Shown here one piece after another: positions 42,871 through 52,584 of a DNA stretch of 64,000 nt. Location of the stretch: the NCBI RefSeq assembly GCF_000498395.2, contig NZ_CP010979.1, positions 4,650,001 through 4,714,000 on the forward strand, read 5' to 3'. Below the pieces are notes generated by a model. That model made no database searches. It saw only the letters and a list, made by a program, of their open reading frames with translations, and was not told the DNA's origin. How positions within the stretch are numbered: the first letter of the stretch is position 1; the number at the start of each line of letters is the position of its first letter. A program made the position numbers and the translations under genes. This DNA comes from Pseudomonas putida S13.1.2 (GTDB lineage Bacteria > Pseudomonadota > Gammaproteobacteria > Pseudomonadales > Pseudomonadaceae).

Positions 42871-43344
42871 ATGCCCGCACTGATCACCTACCGCACCCCA
42901 GTCCAGAAGGACTGGGTGGACTACAACGGGCATCTGCGCGATGCCTATTACCTGCTGATATTCAGCTATGCCACCGATGCGCTGATGGAGCGCATCGGCC
43001 TGGATGCCGACAGCCGTGGGCAGAGCGGAAATTCCCTGTTCACCCTCGAAGCGCACATCAACTACCTGCATGAAGTAAAACTGGGTAGCGAGGTATGGGT
43101 ACAGACGCAGATCATCGGCTTTGATCACAAACGCCTGCATGTCTACCACAGCCTGCATCGGGCGGGGTTCGAAGAGGCGCTGGCGGCCAGCGAGCAGATG
43201 CTGCTGCATGTGGACCTGACAGAGCCGAAGTCGGCCCCGTTCAGCGAGGTGAGCATAGGGTTGCTACAGGGGCTGGTGGATGAACAGCTTCAACTTACGG
43301 CGCCCGCCTATGCAGGCCGTGTGATCGGCCTTCCAAAAAAATAA
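42871..43344 (+). CDS. Betainyl-CoA thioesterase (hotdog fold)
   Basis: 157-residue 4HBT-type hotdog thioesterase, most likely hydrolysing betainyl-CoA to glycine betaine and CoA as the last carnitine-specific step. Typical start VQKDWVDYNGHLRDAYYLLI (catalytic Asp region about 12-22) and LFTLEAHINYLHEVKLGSEV. GAGGAATAA ribosome-binding site, 10 bases after lcdH. Confidence 0.88.
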   Translation: MPALITYRTPVQKDWVDYNGHLRDAYYLLIFSYATDALMERIGLDADSRGQSGNSLFTLEAHINYLHEVKLGSEVWVQTQIIGFDHKRLHVYHSLHRAGFEEALAASEQMLLHVDLTEPKSAPFSEVSIGLLQGLVDEQLQLTAPAYAGRVIGLPKK

Positions 43345-43370
43345 CCCCGCAAAGCCGTGAGCTAGCGGGG
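43345..43370 (+). terminator. Hairpin after the thioesterase gene
   Basis: CCCCGC and GCGGGG form a 6-bp GC stem with a 14-base loop directly after the thioesterase stop codon. No T-run follows, so termination may be partial. Confidence 0.4.
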
Positions 43371-43598
43371 CCAAGAGCGAGCAACATCCACTGTGCATGA
43401 GTGAGGGTGACCAAACCCCCTGGTACCGTGAATGGCTTCAGTGTGCTGGCTTGCCGGGTAGGCGATTTAGCCGTAAACGACCTGTTCTTAGCCAAAGCAG
43501 TCATGGCGACATCTTGTTGTTGCGGGCATGTCGCGCTCGTCACAGAATCGGTCGTAAATCACAGCAGCACTCTCTTAGCGATAAAAGGGACAACAGCC

Positions 43599-43856
43599 AT
43601 GATGCATGCGGATTTGATTGATCAGGACGACCTGGCAGGCCACCTGCGCGCACGCGGGTTCGAGATTCCGGCGGGCGCCAGTGCCGAGCAGGCTTGCGAA
43701 GCGGTGGTACGTGGGCTGACAGAGCCTAATGCGCGAGCGCTGAAGGGTATGGTCGAGCAGATGTATACCGGGAGTGCGACGATTCTGCCGGCGGTGCGCC
43801 AGGCCATCGACAAGCAGCTGTTGCCGGCCTTGGCGCAGTTCAACAAACGCGCCTGA
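43599..43856 (+). CDS. Small hypothetical protein (85 aa)
   Basis: 85-residue acidic/Ala-rich helical protein beginning MMHADLIDQDDLAGHLRARG. I recognise no domain. The start at 43599 was chosen for AAGGGA 10 bases upstream; upstream in-frame codons would pass through a Cys-rich, poorly coding stretch. It is 254 bases downstream of the thioesterase gene on the same strand, so it may belong to the carnitine operon or be independent. Confidence 0.55.
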   Translation: MMHADLIDQDDLAGHLRARGFEIPAGASAEQACEAVVRGLTEPNARALKGMVEQMYTGSATILPAVRQAIDKQLLPALAQFNKRA

Positions 43857-43869
43857 TTTCTCCTGGTCC

Positions 43870-44053
43870 GGCCTCTTCGCGGGACAAGCCCGCTCCCACA
43901 ATGACCGCGTAAGCTTTCAGATTTCAGGCAAGTACAGTTGCTCCACAGTGATCGCGTAAGCTTTTAGAGTTCGAGCAAGACGCTCCCACAGGGACATCAC
44001 CCTCCTTGGGATGATGGATAACTTGTGGGAGCGGGCTTGCCCCGCGAAAGGGC
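43870..44053. repeat. REP pair with long spacer
   Basis: GGCCTCTTCGCGGGACAAGC-type unit at 43870-43901 and its inverted partner at 44020-44053, separated by about 120 bases with two degraded direct copies of a GTGACCGCGTAAGCTTT-like segment (about 43903 and 43950). Left border of the import-system block. Confidence 0.75.
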
Positions 44054-44063
44054 CAGGCCTGCC

Positions 44064-45731
44064 TTAAACAGGCTCGGCCAGCTTCTCCAGTTCTGCAGTC
44101 CGGTCAAACAGCCGTGCCAGCCCTTCCTGGTGTGTCACCCCCACCACCGTACACCGCGGCAACTCCCGCCTGAGCATTTCCAGCAAAACCCGGGCACTGC
44201 CCAGATCCAGCTGGCTGGTCGCCTCATCCAGGTACAAGGTATCCGGCCGGTACAGCAACGCCCGCGCCAGGCTCAACCGCTGCTGCTCCCCGCCGGAGAG
44301 CACGCGGTCCCACTCAGCCTGCTTGTCCAGTTGCCCAACCAGGGCTCCCAGCCCCACCTTGCCCAGCACACCGATCAACTGCACGTCGTCTATCGACTGC
44401 ACCTGTGGATAAGCCAGTAACGCACGCAGGCTCATGTGCGGCATGTAGGGCTTCTGCGGCAGCAGCAAGCTGCGCCCCGGTGGCAGCTGCCACTCGCCCA
44501 GGCAGTAGGGCCAAAGCCCCTGCAAGGTGCGCAGCAAAGTCGACTTGCCAACCCCACTGCGCCCACCCAGCCGTAACCACTGGCCCTGCCCTGCTTGCAA
44601 GTCCAGGTCGCGCAGCATGGCACTGCCATCCGGCCGGCAAAGCGTCAGCCCCCGCGTACACAGGCAGTCACCCTGAGTAGTCGTGACGGCCTGCCTGCGG
44701 CTGGCAGCAATCGCCTGCTCGAACTGCTCCAGCCGCTGCAATGCAGCGCTCCAGCGCACCAGCTTGTGATAAAGCTTGATGAACCAGCTGAGCGAGCCGT
44801 GCACCGCGTTGAAGGCACTGCGGATCTGCATCAGCCCACCCAGGGTGATGGCCTTGGCCATGAATGCCGGCAAGGCGGCGAACACCGGGATGATCAGGCT
44901 CAAGCGTTCGTAAGAGACGGTGAACAAGCTGAGATTGCGTTCACGCCCCATCAGTTGCCGCCAGTTGTCGGCAATGGCCCGAAAGCGTTCGGCCAGGTGC
45001 TCGCGTTCGACCGCCTCGCCCCGGTACAGCGCAATCTGCTCGGCATGGTCGCGCTTGCGCAACAGACTGGCGCGAAAGTCCGCCTCGCGGTGTTCACGCT
45101 CGTAGTTCAACCCATGCAGTGGCTTGCCGATCAGATGTGTCACCAGGCTGCCGACCACGGTATAGGCCAGCACGATCCACACCAGGTAGCCATGAACCGT
45201 GAACGTCTCGCCGAACAGGCTGAAGGTTTGCACCCCCGACAGGTTCCACAGGATCACCATGAACGCGCCGACCTGCGCCAGGTTGATCACCAGCGAGGCC
45301 ACCAGCTCAATGCTCAGCCCGACCATCAGGTCGATGTCCTGGGCAATGCGCTGGTCGGGGTTGTCCGGCTCGCCCGTCAGCCCCAGGCGGTAGAAGGCCT
45401 GATCGGCCAACCAGGCATCAGTCAGGCGCCCGGTCATCGCCTGGCGCCAGCGCAGCTCCAGCCCTTTGCGGATGTAGTCCATGGCCACGACGATCAGCAC
45501 ATAGCTACCCAGATACAGCGCATACTCGCCGACCAGGCCATACAACCCCGCCGTGTCAAACGCGCCCAGGGTGTCGTAGAAGACCTTGCTCCAGCCGTTG
45601 ATCAGCACATTGATCTGCACCACCAGCAACCCCAGGCCGATCACCGCCGCCAGCATGAGCCAAGCCAGCCATTGCCCACGGTCGTGCCAGAACGGGCGGC
45701 TGAGGCGGTAGAAAGTGCGCAGGGTTTTCAC
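44064..45731 (-). CDS. YddA-like ABC transporter (membrane plus ATPase)
   Basis: 555-residue inner-membrane ABC half-transporter. The N-terminal ABC_membrane_2 region (residues about 1-330) has several membrane helices (WLAWLMLAAVIGLGLLVVQ, VLIVVAMDYIRKGLELRWRQ, VGAFMVILWNLSG). The ATPase part has Walker A GGRSGVGKSTLL, signature LSGGEQQRLSLARALL and Walker B TLYLDEATSQLD. Length and layout match E. coli YddA (about 561). It overlaps the upstream M16 protease gene by 4 bases, and in E. coli the yddA-yddB-pqqL genes are likewise clustered. Likely the inner-membrane step of a protease-associated import system. Confidence 0.85.
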   Translation of the reverse strand: MKTLRTFYRLSRPFWHDRGQWLAWLMLAAVIGLGLLVVQINVLINGWSKVFYDTLGAFDTAGLYGLVGEYALYLGSYVLIVVAMDYIRKGLELRWRQAMTGRLTDAWLADQAFYRLGLTGEPDNPDQRIAQDIDLMVGLSIELVASLVINLAQVGAFMVILWNLSGVQTFSLFGETFTVHGYLVWIVLAYTVVGSLVTHLIGKPLHGLNYEREHREADFRASLLRKRDHAEQIALYRGEAVEREHLAERFRAIADNWRQLMGRERNLSLFTVSYERLSLIIPVFAALPAFMAKAITLGGLMQIRSAFNAVHGSLSWFIKLYHKLVRWSAALQRLEQFEQAIAASRRQAVTTTQGDCLCTRGLTLCRPDGSAMLRDLDLQAGQGQWLRLGGRSGVGKSTLLRTLQGLWPYCLGEWQLPPGRSLLLPQKPYMPHMSLRALLAYPQVQSIDDVQLIGVLGKVGLGALVGQLDKQAEWDRVLSGGEQQRLSLARALLYRPDTLYLDEATSQLDLGSARVLLEMLRRELPRCTVVGVTHQEGLARLFDRTAELEKLAEPV

Positions 45732-48511
45732 AGTGCCTGCTCCAGCGCCGCCTCAGAGGGCAGCAGGCGCAGTTGTACCTGGTTGCCCCGAGGGAACAGC
45801 TGCAGTGCCTGTTGTTGCAGCTCCGGCAGGGTCAGTGCCGCAGGCAACTGTGCCTGGGTCTGCAGGTAGCGTGGGTCGTGCCAGCGGCGGTCGCTGAGGA
45901 CCAGGCGCTTGAACTGGGTTTGCGGGTCTTCGCGGCGTTTGCTCTCCTGGCGCAGCAGCTCACGGCGCTCGGCCACCAGCCACTCGGCATCTGGCTGCAG
46001 GCTGGCGAGGGTATTCTGCGCCATCGCCCACAGCTCATCGGCCCGGGCCGGGTCGCAGGTGAAGCTGAGGCTGCTCTCGACACGCTGCGTATCGGCATTC
46101 AGCTCGCTGTCGAAACGCAGGCGGTATACACCCGAGGCCTCGCCACGCAACTGCGCCTTCAGCCGCTGGTTGGCCAGGTCGCGCAACACCGATACCCGCA
46201 CCGCCGCCTCCGGGCTCCAGGCTTGCGGCTGGAAGCTGCTGGCCTGCAACACCACACGCGGTTCCAGTGCGATGGCCAGGTCCTCACGGCGTTGGCCGGG
46301 CTGCTGCAAGGCCTGCTGGCTGGCCAGCGAAGCACTGCGCGGGAGGGTCGCGAGCATTTCACGGACCATTTTTTCCAACGGTTCCGGCGCCGTATCCGCC
46401 ATCAGGTAATAGGTCACCGGCGCACCGGCCAAAAGCTTCCAGTCGGCAGTCAGCTGTTCGGCGGTCAATTGTTCGAGGGCGCGGGTATCCGGCGACTGCC
46501 AGAGGTCCACACCGTACTTGAGCACACGCTGGCGGCTTTCCTGCACCCCGCGCACGTCATCCGGTCTGCTGCGCAGACGTTGCAGCAATTCGTCACGGGA
46601 CTGGGTGAACAGCGCCTGGTCTACGCTGGCCAACTGACTCGTGCGGTAGCTTTGCATCAGCGCCAGCAAGTGCTCAGGTTCGGCGCCAAGGCTGAGCGTC
46701 AAACGCTGGGGCTGATGGTCGAGGCTGAGCGTGGCGCGTTGCGTCTGGCGCCAAGTGGCCAGTGCCTCTGGGTCCATACCCGGCAGGCCGCTGCGGGCAC
46801 CAAGCTGCGCAGCCATTTGCAGGCGCCAGACCGGTAAGCCCTCAAGGGAGTAGCCTGCTGACGAGTCGGCTTGCAGCAGCCATTTGCCGTCCGGGCCATT
46901 GCGCTTGAGCCAGACCAGGCGATCCCCGTTGCTCAGGCGCCAATGCTCCACGTGTTGTTCCGGGAAGGTCTTGCGCGCGACGATAGCGGCAGCGGGTGGC
47001 GCAGCGGGCATTTTCAGGATGGATGCCGAAGCGTTTTCTGGCGCCGTCTGCACGGGGGCCGTAAGCGATCTGCCGGCCAGTTCGACTTGCCGCGCCTCAA
47101 CCTGCGCGACAGTCGGCAGAGCGACTTCGGAGTTGCCCGCCGCGCTCACCTGCAATACCCGGTCAGGGCTGGCCAGCCAGCGACGCAGGCGGTCGTTCAG
47201 GTCATCTCGCGAGATGTTCCCCAGCGCTTCCAGATAGCGCGCAGCAGTGGCATGCCGCTCGGTGACGGCATTACCCTGCACGGCGGCATTGTTGAGTTGT
47301 TCCACCCACTGCTCGAAGGTGCGCGGGTCTTGCTTGGCCAGGGTCTTTTCGCCCAGCGCGTGGATATGCTCGCGCTCGCGTTGCAGGTCCGTTTCGCTGA
47401 AACCGTGCTGGCGCAGGCGCTCGATCTCGGTCAGTAGTTGCTGCAGCGCCTGGTCGTGAGCCTGGCCCTCGACGCCTGCGGCGATGCCAAGCACGGTGGA
47501 GTGCTCACCGATCAGGGTTTTCTGCGCGGTGAAGCTGCGTACCCCGGCCGCCTGCGGTTGGCGACGCAGGCTGTCGAGCATGGCGGCGAGGGTCATGCGG
47601 TCGATCAGTCGCTCGCGCAATGCGGCGCGGGTGGTGCCTCGGCTATCCGGCTCATGGGAGCGGAACAGCATCGCTACCTGGTTACTGCCCGATTGCGGGT
47701 CTTGCAGGCGGAACACTTTCAGCTTGTCGTCCAGCAGCAGCTCCCGTCGCTCTCGGCCCGGCACTTGGCCCGCCTTGGCCCCGCCGAAGGCCTGTTCGAT
47801 CTGGGCGCGCATGGCCTCGGGGTCGAAATCGCCAACTGCCGACAGCACCATGTTGTTGGGCAGGTACCAGCGGTTCTGGAAGGACTGCAGGTTTTGCAGG
47901 CTAGCCGAGCGGATCGCCGCTTCGTTGCCGATGGTGCGGTGCCCGGGGTAGCGCGAGCCCACCCGCTGCGAGGCCGTGCGCTGCTCGTTCATGCGCTGGG
48001 CCACGCCCAAGCCGCCGCGCCATTCCTCGATCACGATGGGCCGTTCGCGCTCCAGGTCCTGGGCGTTGTAGTCACGGGCGAACGCCAGGTCGGCCAGGGC
48101 CTGCAATGCCTGTGGCGCCTGGCGCACGCCAGCGGGTGGGCCAATCAGGTACTGGGTGCGTTCGTAGTTGGTCACGGCATTGAAGTGCCGGCCCTGCACC
48201 CAGCCCAGGTCGGTCATGCGCTGGCGCAGGTTTTGCTGGCGGCCGGCGCGGCTGTGAAAGGCCAGATGCTCGACCATGTGGGCGACGCCAACCTGGTCCT
48301 CTGCCTCGTCGACCGAACCGGCCTTGACGGTCAAACGCAGGTCCAGGCGGCCAGGCTGCGCCGTCTCACGCACCAGCCGGTAGGCAAGCCCGTTGGCCAG
48401 CTTGCCCTGGATAACCTGGCGGTCCCAGGGCAAGGGTGCGTCGGGTTCAGGTATCGACGCGCAGGCGCCGAGCAACAGCGGGCCGAGCAGGCCCGCGATG
48501 AGCTTTTTCAT
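45728..48511 (-). CDS. PqqL/FusC-like M16 zinc protease (predicted lipoprotein)
   Basis: 927-residue M16 metalloprotease. The inverted zinc motif HMVEH is at residues 78-82 (His78, Glu81, His82), followed by insulinase-type N-domain blocks (PLPWDRQVIQGKLANGLAYR, RERPIVIEEWRGGLG) and a second, non-catalytic half. Length is close to E. coli PqqL (931) and plant-pathogen FusC, which degrade imported proteins in the periplasm. It has a lipobox LLGAC with Cys17, so it is probably membrane-anchored, unlike soluble PqqL/FusC. Start taken at the ATG (48511); an in-frame GTG lies at 48523. It does not need the PqqL name: it is unrelated to PQQ synthesis. Confidence 0.85.
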   Translation of the reverse strand: MKKLIAGLLGPLLLGACASIPEPDAPLPWDRQVIQGKLANGLAYRLVRETAQPGRLDLRLTVKAGSVDEAEDQVGVAHMVEHLAFHSRAGRQQNLRQRMTDLGWVQGRHFNAVTNYERTQYLIGPPAGVRQAPQALQALADLAFARDYNAQDLERERPIVIEEWRGGLGVAQRMNEQRTASQRVGSRYPGHRTIGNEAAIRSASLQNLQSFQNRWYLPNNMVLSAVGDFDPEAMRAQIEQAFGGAKAGQVPGRERRELLLDDKLKVFRLQDPQSGSNQVAMLFRSHEPDSRGTTRAALRERLIDRMTLAAMLDSLRRQPQAAGVRSFTAQKTLIGEHSTVLGIAAGVEGQAHDQALQQLLTEIERLRQHGFSETDLQREREHIHALGEKTLAKQDPRTFEQWVEQLNNAAVQGNAVTERHATAARYLEALGNISRDDLNDRLRRWLASPDRVLQVSAAGNSEVALPTVAQVEARQVELAGRSLTAPVQTAPENASASILKMPAAPPAAAIVARKTFPEQHVEHWRLSNGDRLVWLKRNGPDGKWLLQADSSAGYSLEGLPVWRLQMAAQLGARSGLPGMDPEALATWRQTQRATLSLDHQPQRLTLSLGAEPEHLLALMQSYRTSQLASVDQALFTQSRDELLQRLRSRPDDVRGVQESRQRVLKYGVDLWQSPDTRALEQLTAEQLTADWKLLAGAPVTYYLMADTAPEPLEKMVREMLATLPRSASLASQQALQQPGQRREDLAIALEPRVVLQASSFQPQAWSPEAAVRVSVLRDLANQRLKAQLRGEASGVYRLRFDSELNADTQRVESSLSFTCDPARADELWAMAQNTLASLQPDAEWLVAERRELLRQESKRREDPQTQFKRLVLSDRRWHDPRYLQTQAQLPAALTLPELQQQALQLFPRGNQVQLRLLPSEAALEQAL

Positions 48512-48537
48512 CAGGGTATCCACGGTTTTTTATAGAG

Positions 48538-51369
48538 TCAGAAGCGGTAGCCGACTTCCAGCCAGTACTGGCGGCCGACTTCGTAGCGGGTCACGGCCTG
48601 GCTGCCGGAACTGACGGTGGGGTTGATCTTGTCGGCAACGTTGGTGATGTCGACCGAGGCAAACACGGCCTGGTCCTTGGCCGTAGGCAGCTCCCAGTAC
48701 ACCTGCATGTCCCAGGTCATGGCGCTGCCAACCGAAGCCGCTTCATAGACGCTGAGCGTTTCACCCTGCAGCTCTACAGTGTCGCCGGTATCGATGATCT
48801 GCTTGTACTTGCTGCGAAAACGCAGGAAGTTGCTGATGCTCATGTGCCAGGCGGGGATCTCGGTAATGGTCGTCAGCCGTGCGGTCCATGGGCGGTTGAA
48901 GTTGTTTGGCGGCAGTTCGACGAAGTCCATTCGCTTGCCGTCGTACAACACCGCATTGCCGTCGTATTCCTCGCTGTTGAGGATCGAGTCGTAGTCGGTG
49001 TACGAGTCCTCACTCCGCTGCCAACCTGCGGCGAACTGCATGCTGGTGCTGCTGCCCAGCAACTTGAACTGCTGCTGCGGGGTGATTTCCAACGTCACCG
49101 TGTCGCTCTTGCTTTCGCCCTGGTTGGTATAGATGTAGTAATTGCTGGTATAGCCATCCAGTTCCGGCAGGCCTTCGACGCTGTGGTACGAGCGCACGAT
49201 CTTGTCGCGACCTTTGCGGTTCACGTACTTGAGCTTGAACAGGGTGTCGAGCCAGATTTGTTCCAGGCCGACGGTCAGTTCATCGTCATAGGGTATGTTC
49301 AGGGTCGAGAAACGCGTGTCGTTCTTCGCACGTGACACTTCCACCCATGGCGAGTCCTGGCTGGACCGTGTGTAGCGAACGTTGTACTGGTCACGACCGT
49401 CGTTCAGACGCATCTTGAACAGATTGCGACCGTAGTAGCGGTTGGCACCGAAGGTCAGCACGGTCGAGCGGTCGCCGAAAAAGTCGTAGTCGCCGGCAAA
49501 GCGCGGGGCGATGGTTTTGCGTTCCATGTAATCATCGCCTTCAAACCGCAGGCCCGGCCGCAGGCTCAGCTTGCCGAGCTGCAAAGTGTCCTGAAGGTAG
49601 AACGCATACTTGCTCTCTTCGACGCTGATATCAGCTGCCTTGTAAACGTTCATCGCCGAAGCCCATTGCCGGGTGCTGCCATTCAGCAACAGGCCTGTAG
49701 AGCAATAAGGGTCATTGCCACAGGCGGTCCCGCTGTCACGCTTGAACGTGGTGACACTACTGGCATCGCTGGGGCGCTCCCAGGTAGCGCGTTTGTAGGA
49801 CAGGTCGATCCCGGTCACCAGCGAATGCGTCACGCCTCCCAGGGTGAACGGCAGCCACTGCGCTTTTACTGCATAGTCCAGACCTTTCTGGGTCTGCTCC
49901 AAGTCCCCGTAACCGCCTTCTGCGCTGCTGGAGGTGTTGCTCAGTGGCCGCCCCCAGTTCTTGGTTTCGGAGTAGTACCATTTGATGTAGTCATCCTGCT
50001 CCGAGTCTCTCGAGCTGGTCAGGTTGGTCAGCGCGAGGGTGTGGGTCCAGGTGGCACTCGGGGCCAGCCAGGTGGCCTTGATGGAGCCTTGATACCCTCC
50101 CTCCTCGGTCACGAAGGCCGAGCTGCGCTGATTGGCGCGAAAGTAGGTGTTCTCGCCTGGGCCGTAGACAAAGGATGAATCCAGGCTGAGCTGGTCGTTC
50201 ACGCTCCAGTAGGTCTTGAGCATGTAGTTGGTCAGTTCGCGGGTCTGGTCCTTGCGGTTGGCTTCGGTCGGGCTGCTGTATCCGTCCGAGTAGGCGTTGA
50301 GTGGCAGCACCGAGCGTTTCTGCGAGAACGCCAGGATGGCGCCGAAGTCATCGGTCAGGTGGCCTTCGACCATGCCGCGCACGGTGGTTTTCTCGAACTC
50401 TGGCTGGTACTGCTCGTCCGAGGCCTGATCGAAGTTTTCCTGATCGGCTTCGGTGATGTGGTAGCGGGTCCACGCTGAACGGCTGAGGGCATACGAGAGC
50501 TTGCCGTGAAAATCCTTGCTCGGGCGGCGGGTGATCGCATCGACTACACCCCCGTTGAAGCCACCATACTCGGCCGGCACGTTGCTGTCGTAGACCTTCA
50601 CTTCCTGCAGCAAGTCCGCATCCAGCGCAATACCGTGGGAGCGGCTGGGGGTGGAATCGAACTGGCGCACATCGTTGAAGTCATGGGCGCCAGGGTCGAG
50701 GTCATTGTTGATCGAGATGCCGTCGATCATGAAGTTGTTCTGGTAGTACTTGGCGCCGTTGATGCTGATATCCGCCGGCGCAATTTCGCCCGGCGTGTTG
50801 GAGTTTTGCTGGCGGGTGCTGAATTGCACGCTGGGGTGCATCTGCAGCAGTGTGGTGATGTCGCCATTGGCGCCCGGGAAGGCTTTGATCGCCTTGCTGC
50901 CGATGACCGTAGCGCCCATGTAGCTGTTCTCTTCGGTCTGCCCCAGCACCACGGTGTTGTGCAACTCCAGCGGGCCTTGGCCGTCGCTGTGCAACAGGCG
51001 GAAGATGAAGGTACCCGCCTCGAACTCCCACGTGATGCCACTGCTTTGCAGCAATCGCGACAGTGCAGCCTCGCTGCTGAAGTTGCCACTGACCGCGGTG
51101 GACTCCAGGCCCTCCAGCAGGTCCGGGTCGACGCTGACCTGCAGCCCGCTTTGCTGGCCGAAAGTGATCAGGGCGATGGCCAGGTCCTGGCTGGGGATGC
51201 TGAACGCATGTACCAGGGTGAGTTGGGCATGCTCAGCATCTGTCTGTGCATGGGCTGGCGGCTGATCCAGCAGGGCACACAGCCCCAACATGCCCGCGCC
51301 GCCAACATGTTTCAGGCGCAACGACCAACCCCGCGCACTGCGCGGCTTCCGGCTTGATGTTTCAGTCAT
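48538..51369 (-). CDS. STN-containing TonB-dependent receptor (signal transducer)
   Basis: 943-residue outer-membrane receptor. After a signal peptide (LGLCALLDQPPAHA) comes an STN signalling domain (about 50-115: AFSIPSQDLAIALITFGQQS, VSVDPDLLEG), then a plug domain (about 130-270 with ADISINGAKYYQNNFMIDG and VYDSNVPAEYGGFNGG) and a 22-strand-size barrel ending in YWLEVGYRF. Two cysteines (CGNDPYC) mark an extracellular loop. STN domains talk to FecR-type anti-sigma factors, encoded just upstream. It ends 27 bases before the M16 protease gene. Likely substrate: an iron-bearing protein or peptide; not determinable here. Confidence 0.88.
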   Translation of the reverse strand: MTETSSRKPRSARGWSLRLKHVGGAGMLGLCALLDQPPAHAQTDAEHAQLTLVHAFSIPSQDLAIALITFGQQSGLQVSVDPDLLEGLESTAVSGNFSSEAALSRLLQSSGITWEFEAGTFIFRLLHSDGQGPLELHNTVVLGQTEENSYMGATVIGSKAIKAFPGANGDITTLLQMHPSVQFSTRQQNSNTPGEIAPADISINGAKYYQNNFMIDGISINNDLDPGAHDFNDVRQFDSTPSRSHGIALDADLLQEVKVYDSNVPAEYGGFNGGVVDAITRRPSKDFHGKLSYALSRSAWTRYHITEADQENFDQASDEQYQPEFEKTTVRGMVEGHLTDDFGAILAFSQKRSVLPLNAYSDGYSSPTEANRKDQTRELTNYMLKTYWSVNDQLSLDSSFVYGPGENTYFRANQRSSAFVTEEGGYQGSIKATWLAPSATWTHTLALTNLTSSRDSEQDDYIKWYYSETKNWGRPLSNTSSSAEGGYGDLEQTQKGLDYAVKAQWLPFTLGGVTHSLVTGIDLSYKRATWERPSDASSVTTFKRDSGTACGNDPYCSTGLLLNGSTRQWASAMNVYKAADISVEESKYAFYLQDTLQLGKLSLRPGLRFEGDDYMERKTIAPRFAGDYDFFGDRSTVLTFGANRYYGRNLFKMRLNDGRDQYNVRYTRSSQDSPWVEVSRAKNDTRFSTLNIPYDDELTVGLEQIWLDTLFKLKYVNRKGRDKIVRSYHSVEGLPELDGYTSNYYIYTNQGESKSDTVTLEITPQQQFKLLGSSTSMQFAAGWQRSEDSYTDYDSILNSEEYDGNAVLYDGKRMDFVELPPNNFNRPWTARLTTITEIPAWHMSISNFLRFRSKYKQIIDTGDTVELQGETLSVYEAASVGSAMTWDMQVYWELPTAKDQAVFASVDITNVADKINPTVSSGSQAVTRYEVGRQYWLEVGYRF

Positions 51370-51412
51370 CCCACATCCCCACCCCCGGCAATCGCCGGGC
51401 TGCAAAATAGAA

Positions 51413-51427
51413 TACGAATCGGTATCA
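51413..51427. promoter_or_regulatory. Weak Fur-box-like site upstream of the receptor gene
   Basis: On the minus strand TGATACCGATTCGTA, 9 of 14 informative positions of the 7-1-7 Fur pattern, 44-58 bases upstream of the receptor start. It may instead be part of the sigma-factor-dependent promoter. Confidence 0.3.
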
Positions 51428-51520
51428 GTTGTTGCGCGCGGGGGAGAAGACGGGGCAGTGCGGGGATTTTTCAGAAATTTCGGAAATTATTTTTCAAACA
51501 ATGAATTGGGGTTGCTGTAC

Positions 51521-51614
51521 CGGCCTCATCGCCGGCAAGCCAGCTCCCACAGGTACTGCACTGGCCGCTCTTTGTGGGAGCTGGCTTGCCGGCGATGGGC
51601 TGCGCAGCAGCCCC
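51521..51614. repeat. REP pair with GGGCTGC hairpin
   Basis: Inverted GCCGGCAAGCCAGC-type pair followed by GGGCTGCGCAGCAGCCCC, between the FecR gene and the receptor gene. Confidence 0.85.
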
Positions 51615-51621
51615 GGCAATT

Positions 51622-52584
51622 TCAAGGTTTGCTCAACACCCACAGCCAAGGCCCATAGCTACGCACCTCGCCACCATGCGGCCGGATTACTGCGCGCAAG
51701 GCCGCCTCGGGCTTGCGCAGGTCATACACACCCGTCACCCGCTTGGCACCCAGCGCATCGTCACGCAGCATCACTTTGCCTGGCATATACGGCGCCAGCG
51801 CCTGCACTAGCTCGGCCACTGTCTGGTCGTCGGCAATCAGCTGCCCCTGCCGCCATGCGGCGGCTTGCGTGGGCACGAAGGCCTGCAGTTGCACCCGACC
51901 ATCGCCATACCGCAGACGCTGCCCGGCCGTCAGTGCAGCAGCCAGTACCTGCGCATCGGCAGTGTCTTCGACCCGTACCGAGCCATGCTGCACATCCACC
52001 CCTACCCGCCCAGGCCGCAGCTCGACATTGAACGCCGTGCCGGTCACCGTCACCCGCACATCGTCGGCACGCACATGGAACGGCTTGGCCTTGTCGGGCT
52101 TCACCTCGAAAAACGCCTGGCCGGCGAGCAGCTTCACATCCCGATGATCGCCGCTGTAGTCCACAGCGATGGCGGTATCGCTGTCCAGCTGCACCACGCT
52201 GCCATCAGCCAGGGTGATGTCGCGGGTCTCGCCCTGTGCGGTGCGGTAGTCAGCCTGCAAGCGCAGGCTCAGGGAAGGCGCGACAGCTACCAATAAACAG
52301 GCCGCCACCCCCGCCCCCAGCCACCACCGCCGCCGGGGCTTGCGCTTGACCGGTAGCGGCAGCACTTCGGCCTTGGGCCACAGTTGGGTGGTGGTCGGCG
52401 CCAGCTGGCCGGTGAGCTGCCACACCCGTTCGGCCTTGTGGAAGGCCTGGGCGTTGGCCGTATCGCTGGCGCACCATTGCTCGAACTCACCCCGTAGCTG
52501 AGGGTCGTCAGGCGACTGCTGCAGGCGCAGGAGCCAGTCCAGGGCCTGCTCGCGGCGGCTGGATAGGGGGGCTGCGGACGTCAT
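51622..52584 (-). CDS. FecR-family anti-sigma regulator
   Basis: 320-residue FecR-type inner-membrane regulator. A cytoplasmic sigma-binding domain with the DUF4880-like start (REQALDWLLRLQQSPDDPQ, FEQWCASD..A..AF) is followed by one membrane helix (WWLGAGVAACLLVAVAPSL, about 88-106), the FecR domain (YRTAQGETRDITLADGSVVQ; VHGSVRVED-type block) and a C-terminal STN-like end (LLVALAPYMPGKVML region). It relays the receptor's signal to the ECF sigma factor. ATG at 52584 chosen; AGGAGA lies about 11 bases upstream. Confidence 0.9.
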   Translation of the reverse strand: MTSAAPLSSRREQALDWLLRLQQSPDDPQLRGEFEQWCASDTANAQAFHKAERVWQLTGQLAPTTTQLWPKAEVLPLPVKRKPRRRWWLGAGVAACLLVAVAPSLSLRLQADYRTAQGETRDITLADGSVVQLDSDTAIAVDYSGDHRDVKLLAGQAFFEVKPDKAKPFHVRADDVRVTVTGTAFNVELRPGRVGVDVQHGSVRVEDTADAQVLAAALTAGQRLRYGDGRVQLQAFVPTQAAAWRQGQLIADDQTVAELVQALAPYMPGKVMLRDDALGAKRVTGVYDLRKPEAALRAVIRPHGGEVRSYGPWLWVLSKP

